The notes: generated by a model from the sequence alone, not told the origin. Positions 52,239-61,634 are shown, numbered from the stretch's first letter. The stretch: 64,000 nucleotides of DNA from Nocardia nova SH22a (GCF_000523235.1 NZ_CP006850.1:3596001-3660000), one strand, 5' to 3'. Made by a program: numbers and translations.

Positions 52239-53819
52239 TCACGGAGTGGCCTTCGCGGTACCCGCTGTCGTACCTCGCGCGGTCAGCAAGGCGCGCAGCG
52301 CCGGGAGATCGATCTTGCCGGTACCACCGCGAGGGAGGGCATCGTCGGAATCCAGCAGCAACCACACCGTCGGAACCTTGAACGCGCTCAGCACATTTCG
52401 GGCCGCGGCACGCAGATCTTCTGCGGTGGTCCCCGGGGCGCAGACAACGGCGGCGGCGACTCGGGGTCCGTTGTCTCCGGGTAGATCGGTGACGACGGCC
52501 GCGCGTACCGGCTCCAGCCCGCGCAGCGCGCGCTCGACCTCGCTCGGATAGACCGTCGCGCCGCTGACCTTGACCATGTCGTCGGAACGGCCGTGGTAGA
52601 ACAGGAATCCCGACTCGTCGAGCCGTCCCAGATCGCCGGTGCGGTAGAAGCCGTCCGCGGTGAACAGCTCGCTGCGACCGCGACCGCAGATGCCGCGCAG
52701 GATGTGCGGGCCGCGAATCAGGATCTCCCCGATCCGCCCGGTGGGTAAAGGCTGCCCGCTGTCGGGGTCGGCGATCCGGACCTCGGTGCCGGAGAACGGG
52801 CGGCCGCAACTGCCCCACGCGGCCTCCGGCATATCGGTGTCCGCGGGATATCCGCAGTAGGGGCCGAACGATTCGGTCATACCGAAGAGGTTGGCCCGGG
52901 CGCCCGGGCGCGATCGCGACTCCGGTGGCAGCAGCGCCTCCAGGCTGCCGGGCCGCAGGGCCGACAGATCCGCACCGGATGCCTCTGCTTCCCGGGCCAG
53001 GGCGACGGCCTGGTCCGGCCAGCCCCGGAACAGCGTGACCCGCTCGCGTTCCAGCAGTCGTAGGGTGTCGCGCGGTCGCGGGATCTCCTCGGTCACGAGC
53101 GTGGCGCCCGCGAGCAGTGCGGACAGGATGCCGCCGCCGAGACCGCCGACCCAGAAGAACGGCATCGGAAGATACAGCCGGGTGTCGGCCGTGACGCAGC
53201 GGTCGGCCAGACCGGCGCGTACCGCGCCGAGTGCGCTGCCGTGCGAGTGGATCACGCCCTTCGGGGTGCCCCGGCTGCCGGAGGTGAACAGGATGGTCAG
53301 CGGATCCGCCGGGGTGACGGTCGCCGTCATCGCCGTGGCCACCGCCGCCGCGTTCGCGTCGCCCCGGAGCGCGGCCGCTTCCGTCGTCGACCACACCGTG
53401 CGCAGGGCGGGCACCCGCGAATGCAGGAGCACGGAAACCGGCGCCGTGTCGAGCGCCTCCCACAGCCGGTCGAGATGGCGGTGCCCGCGGAACTCCTCCG
53501 CGGCGATGAGCACCTGGACCGACGCCACCCGCAGTTGGGTCAGCAGTTCCGGCGGGGTCAGCAGCGTGCTCAGCGGTACCAGCACCGCCCCGATCCGGGT
53601 CACCGCGGCCGCGGTGCGCACCCAGCCGGTGTTGTTCGGCGCGAGCAGCCCGACCCGGGTGCCCTTGGTGACTCCCGCCGCCACGAGACCGGCCGCGAGT
53701 TCGATTGTCGCCGTATCGAGTTCGGCGTAGGTCAGCCGCTCGTGCGGGTCGATCACCGCGTATCGGTCCGCGTGATCACGCGCGCCGTCGACGAGCAGCG
53801 CGTCCATTGTGGTAACCAT
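52239..53819 (-). CDS. acyl-CoA synthetase (AMP-forming)
   Basis: 526-residue ANL ligase: phosphate loop LFTSGSRGTPKGVIHSHG (about 170-187), NLFGMTESFGPY near 305, hinge/domain-swing region YHGRSDDMVKVSG near 405, and catalytic Lys in GGTGKIDLPAL near 505. ATG 53819 is chosen (GAAGGA 8 nt upstream); GTG 53855 would overlap the preceding gene. Activates a carboxylic acid to its CoA ester. Differs clearly from the other four ligases of the window. Confidence 0.88.
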   Translation of the reverse strand: MVTTMDALLVDGARDHADRYAVIDPHERLTYAELDTATIELAAGLVAAGVTKGTRVGLLAPNNTGWVRTAAAVTRIGAVLVPLSTLLTPPELLTQLRVASVQVLIAAEEFRGHRHLDRLWEALDTAPVSVLLHSRVPALRTVWSTTEAAALRGDANAAAVATAMTATVTPADPLTILFTSGSRGTPKGVIHSHGSALGAVRAGLADRCVTADTRLYLPMPFFWVGGLGGGILSALLAGATLVTEEIPRPRDTLRLLERERVTLFRGWPDQAVALAREAEASGADLSALRPGSLEALLPPESRSRPGARANLFGMTESFGPYCGYPADTDMPEAAWGSCGRPFSGTEVRIADPDSGQPLPTGRIGEILIRGPHILRGICGRGRSELFTADGFYRTGDLGRLDESGFLFYHGRSDDMVKVSGATVYPSEVERALRGLEPVRAAVVTDLPGDNGPRVAAAVVCAPGTTAEDLRAAARNVLSAFKVPTVWLLLDSDDALPRGGTGKIDLPALRALLTARGTTAGTAKATP

Positions 53820-53851
53820 CGAAAAGTCCTTCGCCTCCGTCCGATCCGCGC

Positions 53852-55336
53852 TCACCGGACGTACTCGCCGTCGGTCCGCACCGTGCCGAAGTGCTGCCGT
53901 ACCGCAGCGAGGTCGGCTTTGCCGGACGAGGTGCGGGGAATGGCCGAGACGACCGCGATGTCGGTCGGCACCTCGTATCCGGCCAGCCGGTCGCGCAGGA
54001 AGGCGATCAGTTCGGTGGGCTGTACGTCGGTGTCCGGCACCGGCTCGACCATCGCCACGGGTGTCTCCCCGAGTCGTGGATCGGAGCGTCCCACGACGGC
54101 GGCCCCGCGCACGGCGGGATGACTCTCGAGCGCGCCCCGCACATCATCGGGCATGATCTTGAACCCGCCCCGGATGATGGCCTGATCGGCGCGACCGAGG
54201 ATCCAGAGGAACCCGTCGTCGTCGACGCGGGCCAGATCGGTCGTGCGCATCCAGTCCGCGCCGTTGCCGAACTGTCCCGGAATCACCTCGAGCAGGCCGG
54301 TCTCGCCGGTCGGCAGCGGGGTGCCGTCCTCGGCCACGATCCGCAGTTTCGCCCCGCCCTGGGCGCGGCCGACGCTGCCGCGCTTGGCCTTCCAGAACTC
54401 CCGGTGCTCGGCCAGTGTCCAGCCGGCGACGCCGCCGCCGAACTCCGTCGCCGCGTACGAGGTGAGTACCGGGATACCGAACTTCTCCTGGAAGGCGTCG
54501 GCGTCGGCGGCCGCCAGCGGTGCGGTGCCCGAGGTGACGACGGCGATGCTCCGGAGATCGTCGCGAGTCAGATTCGACTGCAGCACCATTCGCAGCGCCG
54601 CGGGAACCAGCGATACCGCGCGCGGCCGGTGCGCGCGCACGGCCCGCGCCCACGACTCGAGCTCGAACCGGGGCAGCAGTACGAACGGCCTGGCCTCGGC
54701 GACGCACTGCAGTACCCGGAAGACGCCGCCGATGTGCACGAGCGGGGCGTTGACGATCGCGACGCCTGTGCGAACCTCCGCGGGGTCGGGCGACCGGCGG
54801 TAGTCGGGGCCGATCACACTGTGGGCCAACATGTCGTAGCCGAGGTCGATGCGCTTGGGCGGCCCGGTGGTGCCGCTGGTGAGCATCCGGACGGCCACCG
54901 GCGAATCCAAGGGGTCATCGGTGAAATCCGGTGTGGGGCCGGTGAGCAGTCCGGCCAGCGAACACGTCGGCGTCCCGGCGGGGACCACCGCCGCCAGATC
55001 GCCCGGCAATCCGAGCACCAGCGGCAGGTCCAGTTCGGCGAGATCGGCCCGGGTGCGTTCCTCGCCACGGGCGGGGTTGATCGCCACGGCGGTGCCGCCC
55101 GCGGTGAGCACGCCGAGGAATGCGGTGATGTGCGCGGGCGTGTTGCGCAGCAGGATGCCGACGGGCGCCTGCCCGTCGGTCGCGTGCTCCTGGACGAGCG
55201 CGGCGATGCGGGCGGTCGGCCCGGCCAACTCGCCCCAGGTGTGCCAGATGCCGTCGAATTCGATGGCGGGAGCGCTCGGTTCGAGTCCGAGCACGGTCGT
55301 CACACGACGGATCAACGGGTGTATGCGAGCGGTCAT
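53852..55336 (-). CDS. acyl-CoA synthetase (AMP-forming)
   Basis: 494-residue ANL ligase with MLTSGTTGPPKRIDLG, SYAATEFGGGVAGW, the unusual hinge IIRGGFKIMPDDVR and catalytic Lys in SSGKADLAAV. The GGFKIMP hinge and TSGTTGPPKR loop mark it as a paralogue of the ligase at 62245. Its ATG (55336) shares one base with the stop of the preceding hydratase gene. Substrate unknown. Confidence 0.88.
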   Translation of the reverse strand: MTARIHPLIRRVTTVLGLEPSAPAIEFDGIWHTWGELAGPTARIAALVQEHATDGQAPVGILLRNTPAHITAFLGVLTAGGTAVAINPARGEERTRADLAELDLPLVLGLPGDLAAVVPAGTPTCSLAGLLTGPTPDFTDDPLDSPVAVRMLTSGTTGPPKRIDLGYDMLAHSVIGPDYRRSPDPAEVRTGVAIVNAPLVHIGGVFRVLQCVAEARPFVLLPRFELESWARAVRAHRPRAVSLVPAALRMVLQSNLTRDDLRSIAVVTSGTAPLAAADADAFQEKFGIPVLTSYAATEFGGGVAGWTLAEHREFWKAKRGSVGRAQGGAKLRIVAEDGTPLPTGETGLLEVIPGQFGNGADWMRTTDLARVDDDGFLWILGRADQAIIRGGFKIMPDDVRGALESHPAVRGAAVVGRSDPRLGETPVAMVEPVPDTDVQPTELIAFLRDRLAGYEVPTDIAVVSAIPRTSSGKADLAAVRQHFGTVRTDGEYVR

Positions 55337-56127
55337 CAGCGAATCCTCGGTTCGGTGGGGGCGGGCCTGCCGTTCGCGGCGAGCTCGGCGGTTCCCAGCG
55401 GGTTGCCGAGCCGGGTGTAGATGAGTCCCTGGTCGAGCGCGACGCGATAGGACTTGTCGAGCGATTCCCAGATCGCCCTGACGGTGCCCTGGGTCGCCGA
55501 CGGCGGCTTGGCGGCGATGGTGGCGGCGATCTCGTGGGCGCGATCCCACAGTTGCGCCCGGGCCACGACCTCGGACACCAGGCCGATGCGCAGCGCGGTC
55601 GCGGCGCCGACCCGTTCGTCGTTGCCCATCAACGCGATGCGCAATGTCTCACCGAGCCCGACCCGGCGCATCAGGCCGACCGGTTCCAGCGCCGACACGA
55701 GACCGGCGGAGACATGGGAATCGAAGAATGTGGCGTCGTCGGAGCACAGCACCACATCGGACTCGTTGACGAAGTAGAACGCGCCCGCGGTGCACATGCC
55801 GTGGACCGCGCACACCACGGGTTTCCACATCTGCTGCCACTTGGGACTCAGTAGTTCACCCGGGTCCTCGTGATGCCAGATGCTGGCAGGCTGGCCGTAG
55901 GAGCTCTTGATGTCGAGGCCGGCGCTGAACGCGCGCTGCCCGGCGGCGCGCAGCACGACCGCGTGCACCCGGTCGTCGGTGCGCAGGTGCTTCCACGCCT
56001 GTGCCATCTCCTCGCACATCCGGCGGTCGAAGGCGTTGAGCCGCTCGGGCCGGTTCAAGGTCAGGGTCGCGACCTTGGCATCGGCGTCGATGTCCAGCAG
56101 GATCGTGTCGAATCGGGGGGTGCTCAC
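55336..56127 (-). CDS. enoyl-CoA hydratase/isomerase (crotonase family)
   Basis: About 263 residues: NRPERLNAF, FSAGLDIKSSYG (CoA site) and GMCTAGAFYFVNESD (oxyanion), followed by ATFFDSHVSAGLVSALEP. The FFDxHVSxGLV block is shared with the next hydratase, so the two are paralogues. GTG 56127 gives a GTGA overlap with the upstream gene; ATG 56139 is an alternative with a 16-nt overlap. Confidence 0.87.
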   Translation of the reverse strand: MSTPRFDTILLDIDADAKVATLTLNRPERLNAFDRRMCEEMAQAWKHLRTDDRVHAVVLRAAGQRAFSAGLDIKSSYGQPASIWHHEDPGELLSPKWQQMWKPVVCAVHGMCTAGAFYFVNESDVVLCSDDATFFDSHVSAGLVSALEPVGLMRRVGLGETLRIALMGNDERVGAATALRIGLVSEVVARAQLWDRAHEIAATIAAKPPSATQGTVRAIWESLDKSYRVALDQGLIYTRLGNPLGTAELAANGRPAPTEPRIR

Positions 56128-56927
56128 CGGCACCGCCATTCCGGAGTCCGCTTCTCCACGAACGCCTTCGGCCCCTCGAGCGCGTCCTCGGTCCGGGTGA
56201 CCCGTTCGCGGAACGATTCGGCCAGCATCTCCGCCTCGTGCAGGGGCAGGTCGATACCCTTCTGGATGGCCAGCCGGGTGCCGCGGACCGCCAGCGGCGC
56301 ATTCGAATTCACCACCGCGGCGATCTCGTGCGCGCGTTCGAGGAGCCGATCGTGTTCGACGACCTCGCTGATCATGCCGAGCTCGTAGGCGCGCTGGGCG
56401 GGCATCCGCTCGTGCTTGCCCATGATGGCCATCCGCAGCGCCACCGAACGCGGGAGCACCCGCGCCAGCCGGACCACCTCGCGCCCGGCCACCAGGCCGA
56501 TGCTCACGTGCGGGTCGAAGAAAGTCGCCTGCCCGGAGGCGATGACGATGTCGGAAGTGGTCACCCAGTCCAGCCCCGCGCCGCAACAGATGCCGTTGAT
56601 CGCGGTGAGGATCGGCTTGGCCATGGTGCGGAACGGGGGCGTGCCCTCCTGGGGCGCCTCCCATTGTTCGTAGGTCGACAGGTACGGGGTCTCGTAGACG
56701 ACCTTGCCGTCGCCGGGAATGGCCTTGACGTCGGCTCCGGTGCAGAAGGCACGCCCGGTTCCGGTGACCACCAGCGACCACACCCGCTCGTCGTTCTCGG
56801 CTTCGGCGTAGGCCGCGCGCAGTTCGGTGATCATGTGCGGGCTGAGGGCGTTGAGAGCTTCCGGCCGGTTCAGTGTGATCGTCGCGGTGTGACCCTGGAC
56901 TTCGTATCCGATGGAGTCGTATGGCAT
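56124..56927 (-). CDS. enoyl-CoA hydratase/isomerase (crotonase family)
   Basis: 267-residue crotonase: NRPEALNALSPHM, RAFCTGADVKAIPGD and GICCGAGLDWVTTSD, then ATFFDPHVSIGLVAGREV. First gene of its operon; AAGGGAA lies 5-6 nt before the ATG at 56927, and an operator triplet is centred about 140 bp upstream. Tandem paralogous hydratases may serve as a heteromer or act on successive intermediates. Confidence 0.88.
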   Translation of the reverse strand: MPYDSIGYEVQGHTATITLNRPEALNALSPHMITELRAAYAEAENDERVWSLVVTGTGRAFCTGADVKAIPGDGKVVYETPYLSTYEQWEAPQEGTPPFRTMAKPILTAINGICCGAGLDWVTTSDIVIASGQATFFDPHVSIGLVAGREVVRLARVLPRSVALRMAIMGKHERMPAQRAYELGMISEVVEHDRLLERAHEIAAVVNSNAPLAVRGTRLAIQKGIDLPLHEAEMLAESFRERVTRTEDALEGPKAFVEKRTPEWRCR

Positions 56928-57053
56928 GGAGTTCCCTTCGTCGGTACCGGCGGCGGTCGGCGAATTCCGTGTGCGGTGCCCGTGGGCAGCCCAGGTCCTC
57001 GCGGAAATCCCGGATCCGGCAGCCCAGGGGTGTCCTGATGCGGCCGCAGGCCG

Positions 57054-57084
57054 TACTGATGAAGGTACAGTATACAATACCGTT
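57054..57084. promoter_or_regulatory. candidate operator, three half-sites in 12-bp register
   Basis: TACTGAT, TACAGTA and TACCGTT at 57054, 57066 and 57078, each 5 bp apart, upstream of the hydratase/ligase operon. The rest of the 56928-57390 gap (about 300 bp beyond this site) contains no gene I can support. Confidence 0.78.
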
Positions 57085-57390
57085 GACTGAACCGGCGGAA
57101 TGCGACGAGGCTGCCCGGTCCTCCCGGTGGAGCGGCGTGCTACCGGTCGCGATACGAGTTCCGGCTGCGTCGGTGCTGAAACCGGCTCCGCCCCGGGCGA
57201 ATCCGCGCCGGGGTACTACGGGTGCATCACGCCGGGCCCGGTGTCTCTCGTCGTCGCGGACGCCGGGGGACGCGCGTGCCGTGCGGGCTCGAACGGACCG
57301 CCCGGCTCGACTGCCGGAAATCGCCCGGCTGTTTTTCGAGGAGCGAGGAGAATCGACGTCGCGGGCCCGGTGGCCGACTGCCCGCGACGG

Positions 57391-58215
57391 TCAGGACGCG
57401 GCGGCTCTGGGGTGCGAGCGAGTGCCGGTCACCTTCGTCGCGGACCTGCCGCCGCGTTCACGAACCGCTGCCGCGGAGGCCGCCTTCGCGGCCGTCCCCT
57501 TCGGTGTGGCGGAGGTGTTCTCGCGGACCAGGAGGCTCGCGTGCGCCAGGATGCGTTCGAGCCCGTACTCGAAGTTGCGATCGTCGGGAGCCCCGCTGCG
57601 CCGGCCTCGGGAGACCGCCTCGGCCAGCAGTGGCGTGGTCTCCGGCTCGATGGTGATGTCCTCGTAGTACGCCGTCGCATGGGCGTCGAGTTGCTTGTTC
57701 TTGTCGTAGAGCCGTTGCAGCACAACCGAACCGCGCACGTGCAGGTTGATCGCCGAATAGAGGTCGAAGGCGTCGTCGACGGAGAATCCGGCGTTCACCA
57801 GGCTGGCGATCGCCCGTTCGATGCCCTGGGCGCCGAGTCGCGCGGCATCGCGGCTCAGGGCGGAGCGGATCAGGATCAGATCGCACAGGATCGGATTGCC
57901 GAGAAAGGTCTCCCGCATCGTGCGTGCGTGGTTGCGCAGCGTCTCGCGCCAGTCGTCGGCCTCGACGAACGGGGCGGCGAACGCGTACTGGCTCAGCGCG
58001 CGGTCGGTCATCGCGTTGAGGAGGTCGTCCTTCTTCCGGAAATACCAATAGATGCTGGTGACTCCGACGTTCAGATGCCTGCTGAGCAACGGCATGCTGA
58101 GCCCGTCGATCGTCACCTCCTCGGCGAGTTCGAATGCGCCGAGGATGATGTCTTCCGGGTTGAGGGAGCCGCGCGCACGGCGCTGCCGCTTCGCGGTACT
58201 GCCGCGCTTCACCAT
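57391..58215 (-). CDS. TetR-family regulator (paralogue of the one at 20381)
   Basis: 274 residues. The HTH region is nearly the same as in the first TetR, with identical TSIYWYFRKKDDLLNAM recognition segment, and the ligand-binding domain shares ETFLGNPILCD, RGSVVLQRLYDKNK and GAPDDRNFEYGLE blocks. The C-terminal tail is short and Ala/Arg-rich rather than AKKA-repeated. ATG 58215 or GTG 58212 is the start. A five-half-site operator array lies directly upstream, suggesting strong autoregulation. Confidence 0.92.
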   Translation of the reverse strand: MVKRGSTAKRQRRARGSLNPEDIILGAFELAEEVTIDGLSMPLLSRHLNVGVTSIYWYFRKKDDLLNAMTDRALSQYAFAAPFVEADDWRETLRNHARTMRETFLGNPILCDLILIRSALSRDAARLGAQGIERAIASLVNAGFSVDDAFDLYSAINLHVRGSVVLQRLYDKNKQLDAHATAYYEDITIEPETTPLLAEAVSRGRRSGAPDDRNFEYGLERILAHASLLVRENTSATPKGTAAKAASAAAVRERGGRSATKVTGTRSHPRAAAS

Positions 58216-58250
58216 CTTCCGGGCTCACTTCCTAGCGGTTCGCAGTGTTC

Positions 58251-58305
58251 GACTGTTCAAGTTACTGCAATCAACACAGTTGAGGCTACCACGGTTGTTA
58301 CTGTA
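58251..58305. promoter_or_regulatory. five-unit operator array in 12-bp register
   Basis: Half-sites GACTGTT, TACTGCA, CACAGTT, TACCACG and TACTGTA start at 58251, 58263, 58275, 58287 and 58299, all with 5-bp gaps. It begins 35 bp upstream of the tetR start. A lone TACTGTT follows at 58361. The longest array in the window; the rest of the 58216-58447 gap is otherwise empty. Confidence 0.75.
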
Positions 58306-58447
58306 GATAGTTGGCAACTGCACCCGGAAGTGGTACAACTCTCGATTCGTCGGCGTAACTTACTGTTTCGCCGGTTCCCCGGGTGGCGCCGACGCGGTCG
58401 CCTCCGGAGCCTGCTCGCGAGATGCGGACAGGCCCCGGAGGTCCGGT

Positions 58448-58747
58448 TCAGTCACTGGCGGGCAGCTGTGCGGCTTGCTTGTAGACCAGCACCGTCTCTC
58501 CGACCGAGAGGGTGCCCGCACCCGGCCGGGTGACCAGCAACTCGGCGCCGCTGTCGTGCACGTACCGCTTGCCCAGTAGCGCGCCCGCGGCGAATTCCGG
58601 GTCGGGCGCGGAGCGTGGGCCGGCCGTGCCGATCGGCACCATGTCGTGGCCCCCGCAACGTAGCTCGTCGAGGGCTTCGCTCGACTTGACCACGATCACC
58701 TGGGTTTCACACACCTGGCTCTCCAGCCGGGTTCCGTTCTTGATCAC
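58448..58747 (-). CDS. small conserved-looking protein of unknown function (99 aa)
   Basis: 99 residues starting at the GTG at 58747, which overlaps the stop of the ligase gene (GTGA), so it is co-translated with an acyl-CoA ligase. Beta-rich sequence with ETQVIVVKSSEALDEL, GHDMVPIG, LLGKRYVHDSGAELLVTRPG and VGETVLVYK; two Cys lie near residues 13 and 30. No signal peptide. It may be a small partner or scaffold for the ligase. I do not recognise the family. Confidence 0.65.
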   Translation of the reverse strand: MIKNGTRLESQVCETQVIVVKSSEALDELRCGGHDMVPIGTAGPRSAPDPEFAAGALLGKRYVHDSGAELLVTRPGAGTLSVGETVLVYKQAAQLPASD

Positions 58748-60255
58748 GCTGTCTCCTTGACGTCGGCGGGGATGAGGTCGGCGACCAGTTCTCTGCGAAG
58801 CACCTTGCCGGTCGCGGTGACGGGTAGTTCGGCGCGGAACACCACCCGGTCCGGGGTGCGGGAACCGCGCAGGACCGAGCGGACGTGGTCGCGCAGAATC
58901 TCGGGATCGGGATCGGTGCCCGGCTCGGGGACGACCACGGCGACGATGATCTGCCCCCATTCGGGATCCGGAGCGCCGACCACGGCCACCTCCCGCACGG
59001 CGGGATGTTCGACGAGAACATCCTCGAGCTCCGCGGGGGCGATGTTCTCGCCGCCGCGGATGATCGTGTCGTCGGCCCGCCCGCCGAGGAACAGGTAGCC
59101 CTCCGCGTCGATCTCGGCCAGATCCTTTGTCGGGAACCATCCTTCGGCGTCGAGGACGGATCCGAGTTCGGCGTACCGGCCGGACACCTGCTGGCCTCGC
59201 ACGTACAGCTCGCCCGGGATTCCCGGGCCGACCGAGTTCCCGGCGCCGTCCCGGATCTGCAGTTCCACTCCGGGGACGGCACGGCCCACCGAGCCGAGGC
59301 GGCGCGCGACCGCGGGATCGGTCGCCGCCGCGGCGATCCGGTGGTCGTCCGGCGTCAGCACGGCGATCGTGGAACTGGTCTCGGTGAGCCCATAGGCGTT
59401 GACGAGCCCGACCTGGGGCAGCAGTTCCATGGTGCGCCGCACCAGCGGCAACGGCGCCTTCGCGCCACCGTAGGCGAGGGTGCGCAGGGTGGGCAGTTCG
59501 GCCGGGGTCGCACCCAGCTGGGTGACGATCCGGTCCAGCATGGTCGGCACCACGGTGGCGTTGGTGATGCCCTCGTCCTGTACCAGCCGGATCCACTGGA
59601 GTGGGTCGAAGCGCGGCAGATACACCATGGTCCGACCGGCGTAGAGATTCGACAGGGCGGCGCCCACCCCGGCGATGTGGTAGGGCGGCACGCAGATCAG
59701 CACCGCGTCACCGGGGAGGGCGGAGGCGAAATCGACCGTGCCCATGACGTATTCGGTGAGATTGCCGTGGGTGAGCTGAACGGCCTTGGGGCGGGCCGTC
59801 GTTCCCGAGGTGAACAGCACGACGGCCACATCGTCCGGCCCGGGCGCCTCCGGTTCGGGTGGCTGTGAGTGGACTCGTGTCAGGGACAGGAACAAGGCCG
59901 TGTCCACGACCTGCCTGCCCGCCCCACGCACCACATCGGCGTATTCGGCGTCGGCTACGACCAGCGGATCCGGCAGCCGCTCGACGAGTTCGCGCACCGC
60001 TGCCGCGCCGAGCCGGTAGTTGACCGGCGTGAACGGCAGCCCGGCTCGCGCGCAGCCGAACAGCAGCAGCGGTACGGCCAGGCCGCCGGTGCCGACGTAG
60101 ACGACGTGCCGGATGTGCGATCCACGGAGGAATCCCGCCGCCCGGGTCGCCCAGGTATCCAGTTCCGCCGTGGTCACCGAGGTGCCGCCGGAGACGACGG
60201 CGGTCCGTTCGGGATCATCGGAGGCCGCCATCTCGAGCAGTAGTGAAAGGGTCAT
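58744..60255 (-). CDS. acyl-CoA synthetase (AMP-forming)
   Basis: 503-residue ANL ligase: VLFTSGTTARPKAVQLTHG (about 150-168), NAYGLTETSSTIAVL near 285, DLAEIDAEGYLFLGGRADDTIIRGGENI near 385 (written in parts GYLFLGGRADD and IIRGGENI) and catalytic Lys in TATGKVLRREL near 485. All core motifs are canonical. ATG 60255 has AGGAGG 7 nt upstream; the longer upstream frame belongs to the antisense of the CoA-transferase gene. Encoded 11 nt after that gene, in the same operon. Confidence 0.9.
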   Translation of the reverse strand: MTLSLLLEMAASDDPERTAVVSGGTSVTTAELDTWATRAAGFLRGSHIRHVVYVGTGGLAVPLLLFGCARAGLPFTPVNYRLGAAAVRELVERLPDPLVVADAEYADVVRGAGRQVVDTALFLSLTRVHSQPPEPEAPGPDDVAVVLFTSGTTARPKAVQLTHGNLTEYVMGTVDFASALPGDAVLICVPPYHIAGVGAALSNLYAGRTMVYLPRFDPLQWIRLVQDEGITNATVVPTMLDRIVTQLGATPAELPTLRTLAYGGAKAPLPLVRRTMELLPQVGLVNAYGLTETSSTIAVLTPDDHRIAAAATDPAVARRLGSVGRAVPGVELQIRDGAGNSVGPGIPGELYVRGQQVSGRYAELGSVLDAEGWFPTKDLAEIDAEGYLFLGGRADDTIIRGGENIAPAELEDVLVEHPAVREVAVVGAPDPEWGQIIVAVVVPEPGTDPDPEILRDHVRSVLRGSRTPDRVVFRAELPVTATGKVLRRELVADLIPADVKETA

Positions 60256-60266
60256 GGCATTGCCTC

Positions 60267-61487
60267 CTAGAGAACCGCACCGGCTTCCTTGGCCGCGATG
60301 ATCTGATCCCAGTCCATTCCCAGTTCGAGCAGGATCTCCTCGGTGTGCTCGCCGTATTCCGGCGCGCGTGTCGGTGGATGCGGCGTCTCGTCGAACTGCA
60401 CCGGCGCGCCGACCGTGCGGTACTGCTCGCCGGTCTCGTCGGTCAGCGTCAGCAGATACCCGTTGGCCTCGGCCTGTGCGTCGTCGAGAACCTCGCGGGG
60501 AGTCGCGATGGTCGCCCATACGCCCGGTTCGTCGGCGAGCGCCTTCTGCCAGTCGGCCAGGTCGCGTTCGGCGAACGTACGCCGCAGCTCCGCGGTCGCG
60601 GCATCCTGATTGGCGACCAGGTTGGCCAGCGGCACGAAGCGCTCGTCGGTGGCCAGATCCGGCCGGCCGATCCGGTGGCAGAATCCGGGCCAGAAACGGT
60701 CGGCCTGCAGGAACACCAGCTGAACCCAGCGACCGTCCCGGGTGCGGTACCGGTTCACCGCCGGATTCGGGGCGGTGCCCGCGGGGCCGACGGGAATGCG
60801 GTCGATGCCGTAGTAGTCCGCGGCCGCGATGTCCGGGGCCACCGCCCACATGCCCTGTGCCAGTAGCGAACTGTCGACGATCGGCGCGTGTCCGGTCCGC
60901 TCGCGGTGGAACAGCGCCGCGGTGATGCCGCCGGCCAGCGTGATGCCGCCTTGCAGGTCGCCGAACGCCGGCGTCTGGGTCACCGGGAACTCCTGATCGG
61001 CGACCGTGAGCGCGTGTGCCACGCCGGCGCGTGCCAGATAGCTGGCGGCGTCGTAGCCGCCGCGATCCTTGTCCGGTCCCCGGCTGCCCTGACCGCTGCC
61101 CCGGGCGATGATCACATCGGGATTGAACTCGCGGATCTGTGGCACGGTCAGACCGGCGCGCTCCAGCGGCGCGGGCAGCCAGTTGGTGAGGAAGACATCG
61201 GCACGGGCGATGAGCGAGCCCAGGATGCGCCGCCCCTCCGAGTTCTTGATGTCGATTCCGATGCTGCGCTTGCCGTGGTTTCCGATCTCCATCATCACGC
61301 TCGCGCGGACCCGGGCGTCAGCGGGGTCGAGCCCGCCGATGGTGAGGTAGCGGCACGGATCACCCCCGCGGGTGTCCTCGATCTTGATCACCGTTGCGCC
61401 CCAATCGGCCAGTGCCGCACCGGCGCTGGGGACATACGTCCACGAGGCCAGTTCCACCACCTGCACGCCGTCGAGTAGACCCGACAT
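60267..61487 (-). CDS. CaiB/BaiF family (class III) CoA-transferase
   Basis: 406-residue class III CoA-transferase of normal length and order: GVQVVELASWTYVPSAGAALADWGA at the N terminus (CoA-binding; read in parts), GDPCRYL, a GNHGKRSIGIDIK segment near 70, the catalytic Asp in PIVDSSLLAQGMW near 190, and a C-terminal lobe ending at VL. It transfers CoA between acyl donors and acceptors, sparing ATP. First gene of the minus operon after operator 61533, with the ligase and the 99-residue protein downstream. Confidence 0.92.
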   Translation of the reverse strand: MSGLLDGVQVVELASWTYVPSAGAALADWGATVIKIEDTRGGDPCRYLTIGGLDPADARVRASVMMEIGNHGKRSIGIDIKNSEGRRILGSLIARADVFLTNWLPAPLERAGLTVPQIREFNPDVIIARGSGQGSRGPDKDRGGYDAASYLARAGVAHALTVADQEFPVTQTPAFGDLQGGITLAGGITAALFHRERTGHAPIVDSSLLAQGMWAVAPDIAAADYYGIDRIPVGPAGTAPNPAVNRYRTRDGRWVQLVFLQADRFWPGFCHRIGRPDLATDERFVPLANLVANQDAATAELRRTFAERDLADWQKALADEPGVWATIATPREVLDDAQAEANGYLLTLTDETGEQYRTVGAPVQFDETPHPPTRAPEYGEHTEEILLELGMDWDQIIAAKEAGAVL

Positions 61488-61532
61488 CGCTGCTCCTTCC
61501 AGTGTCCGGTCATGACATTCGAGAAAGAACTA

Positions 61533-61551
61533 TACGGTAAGAGTTACAGTT
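61533..61551. promoter_or_regulatory. candidate TACNGTA-N5-TACNGTA operator
   Basis: TACGGTA (61533-61539) and TACAGTT (61545-61551) at 12-bp spacing, about 45 bp before the CoA-transferase start on the minus strand. Its AGAG spacer resembles that of the 49960 site. Confidence 0.72.
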
Positions 61552-61634
61552 CTACTGTCGACAGCTGTTTCGATACGTACGCGGCCGGGCTGGGGGCTGT
61601 GCGGGCTTGACCGCGGACGCGATGTGTATAGCAT

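Noticed and set aside
57090..57390. Plus-strand open frames between the hydratase operon and the second tetR
   Set aside because: They continue into the antisense of tetR and show no ribosome site or motif.
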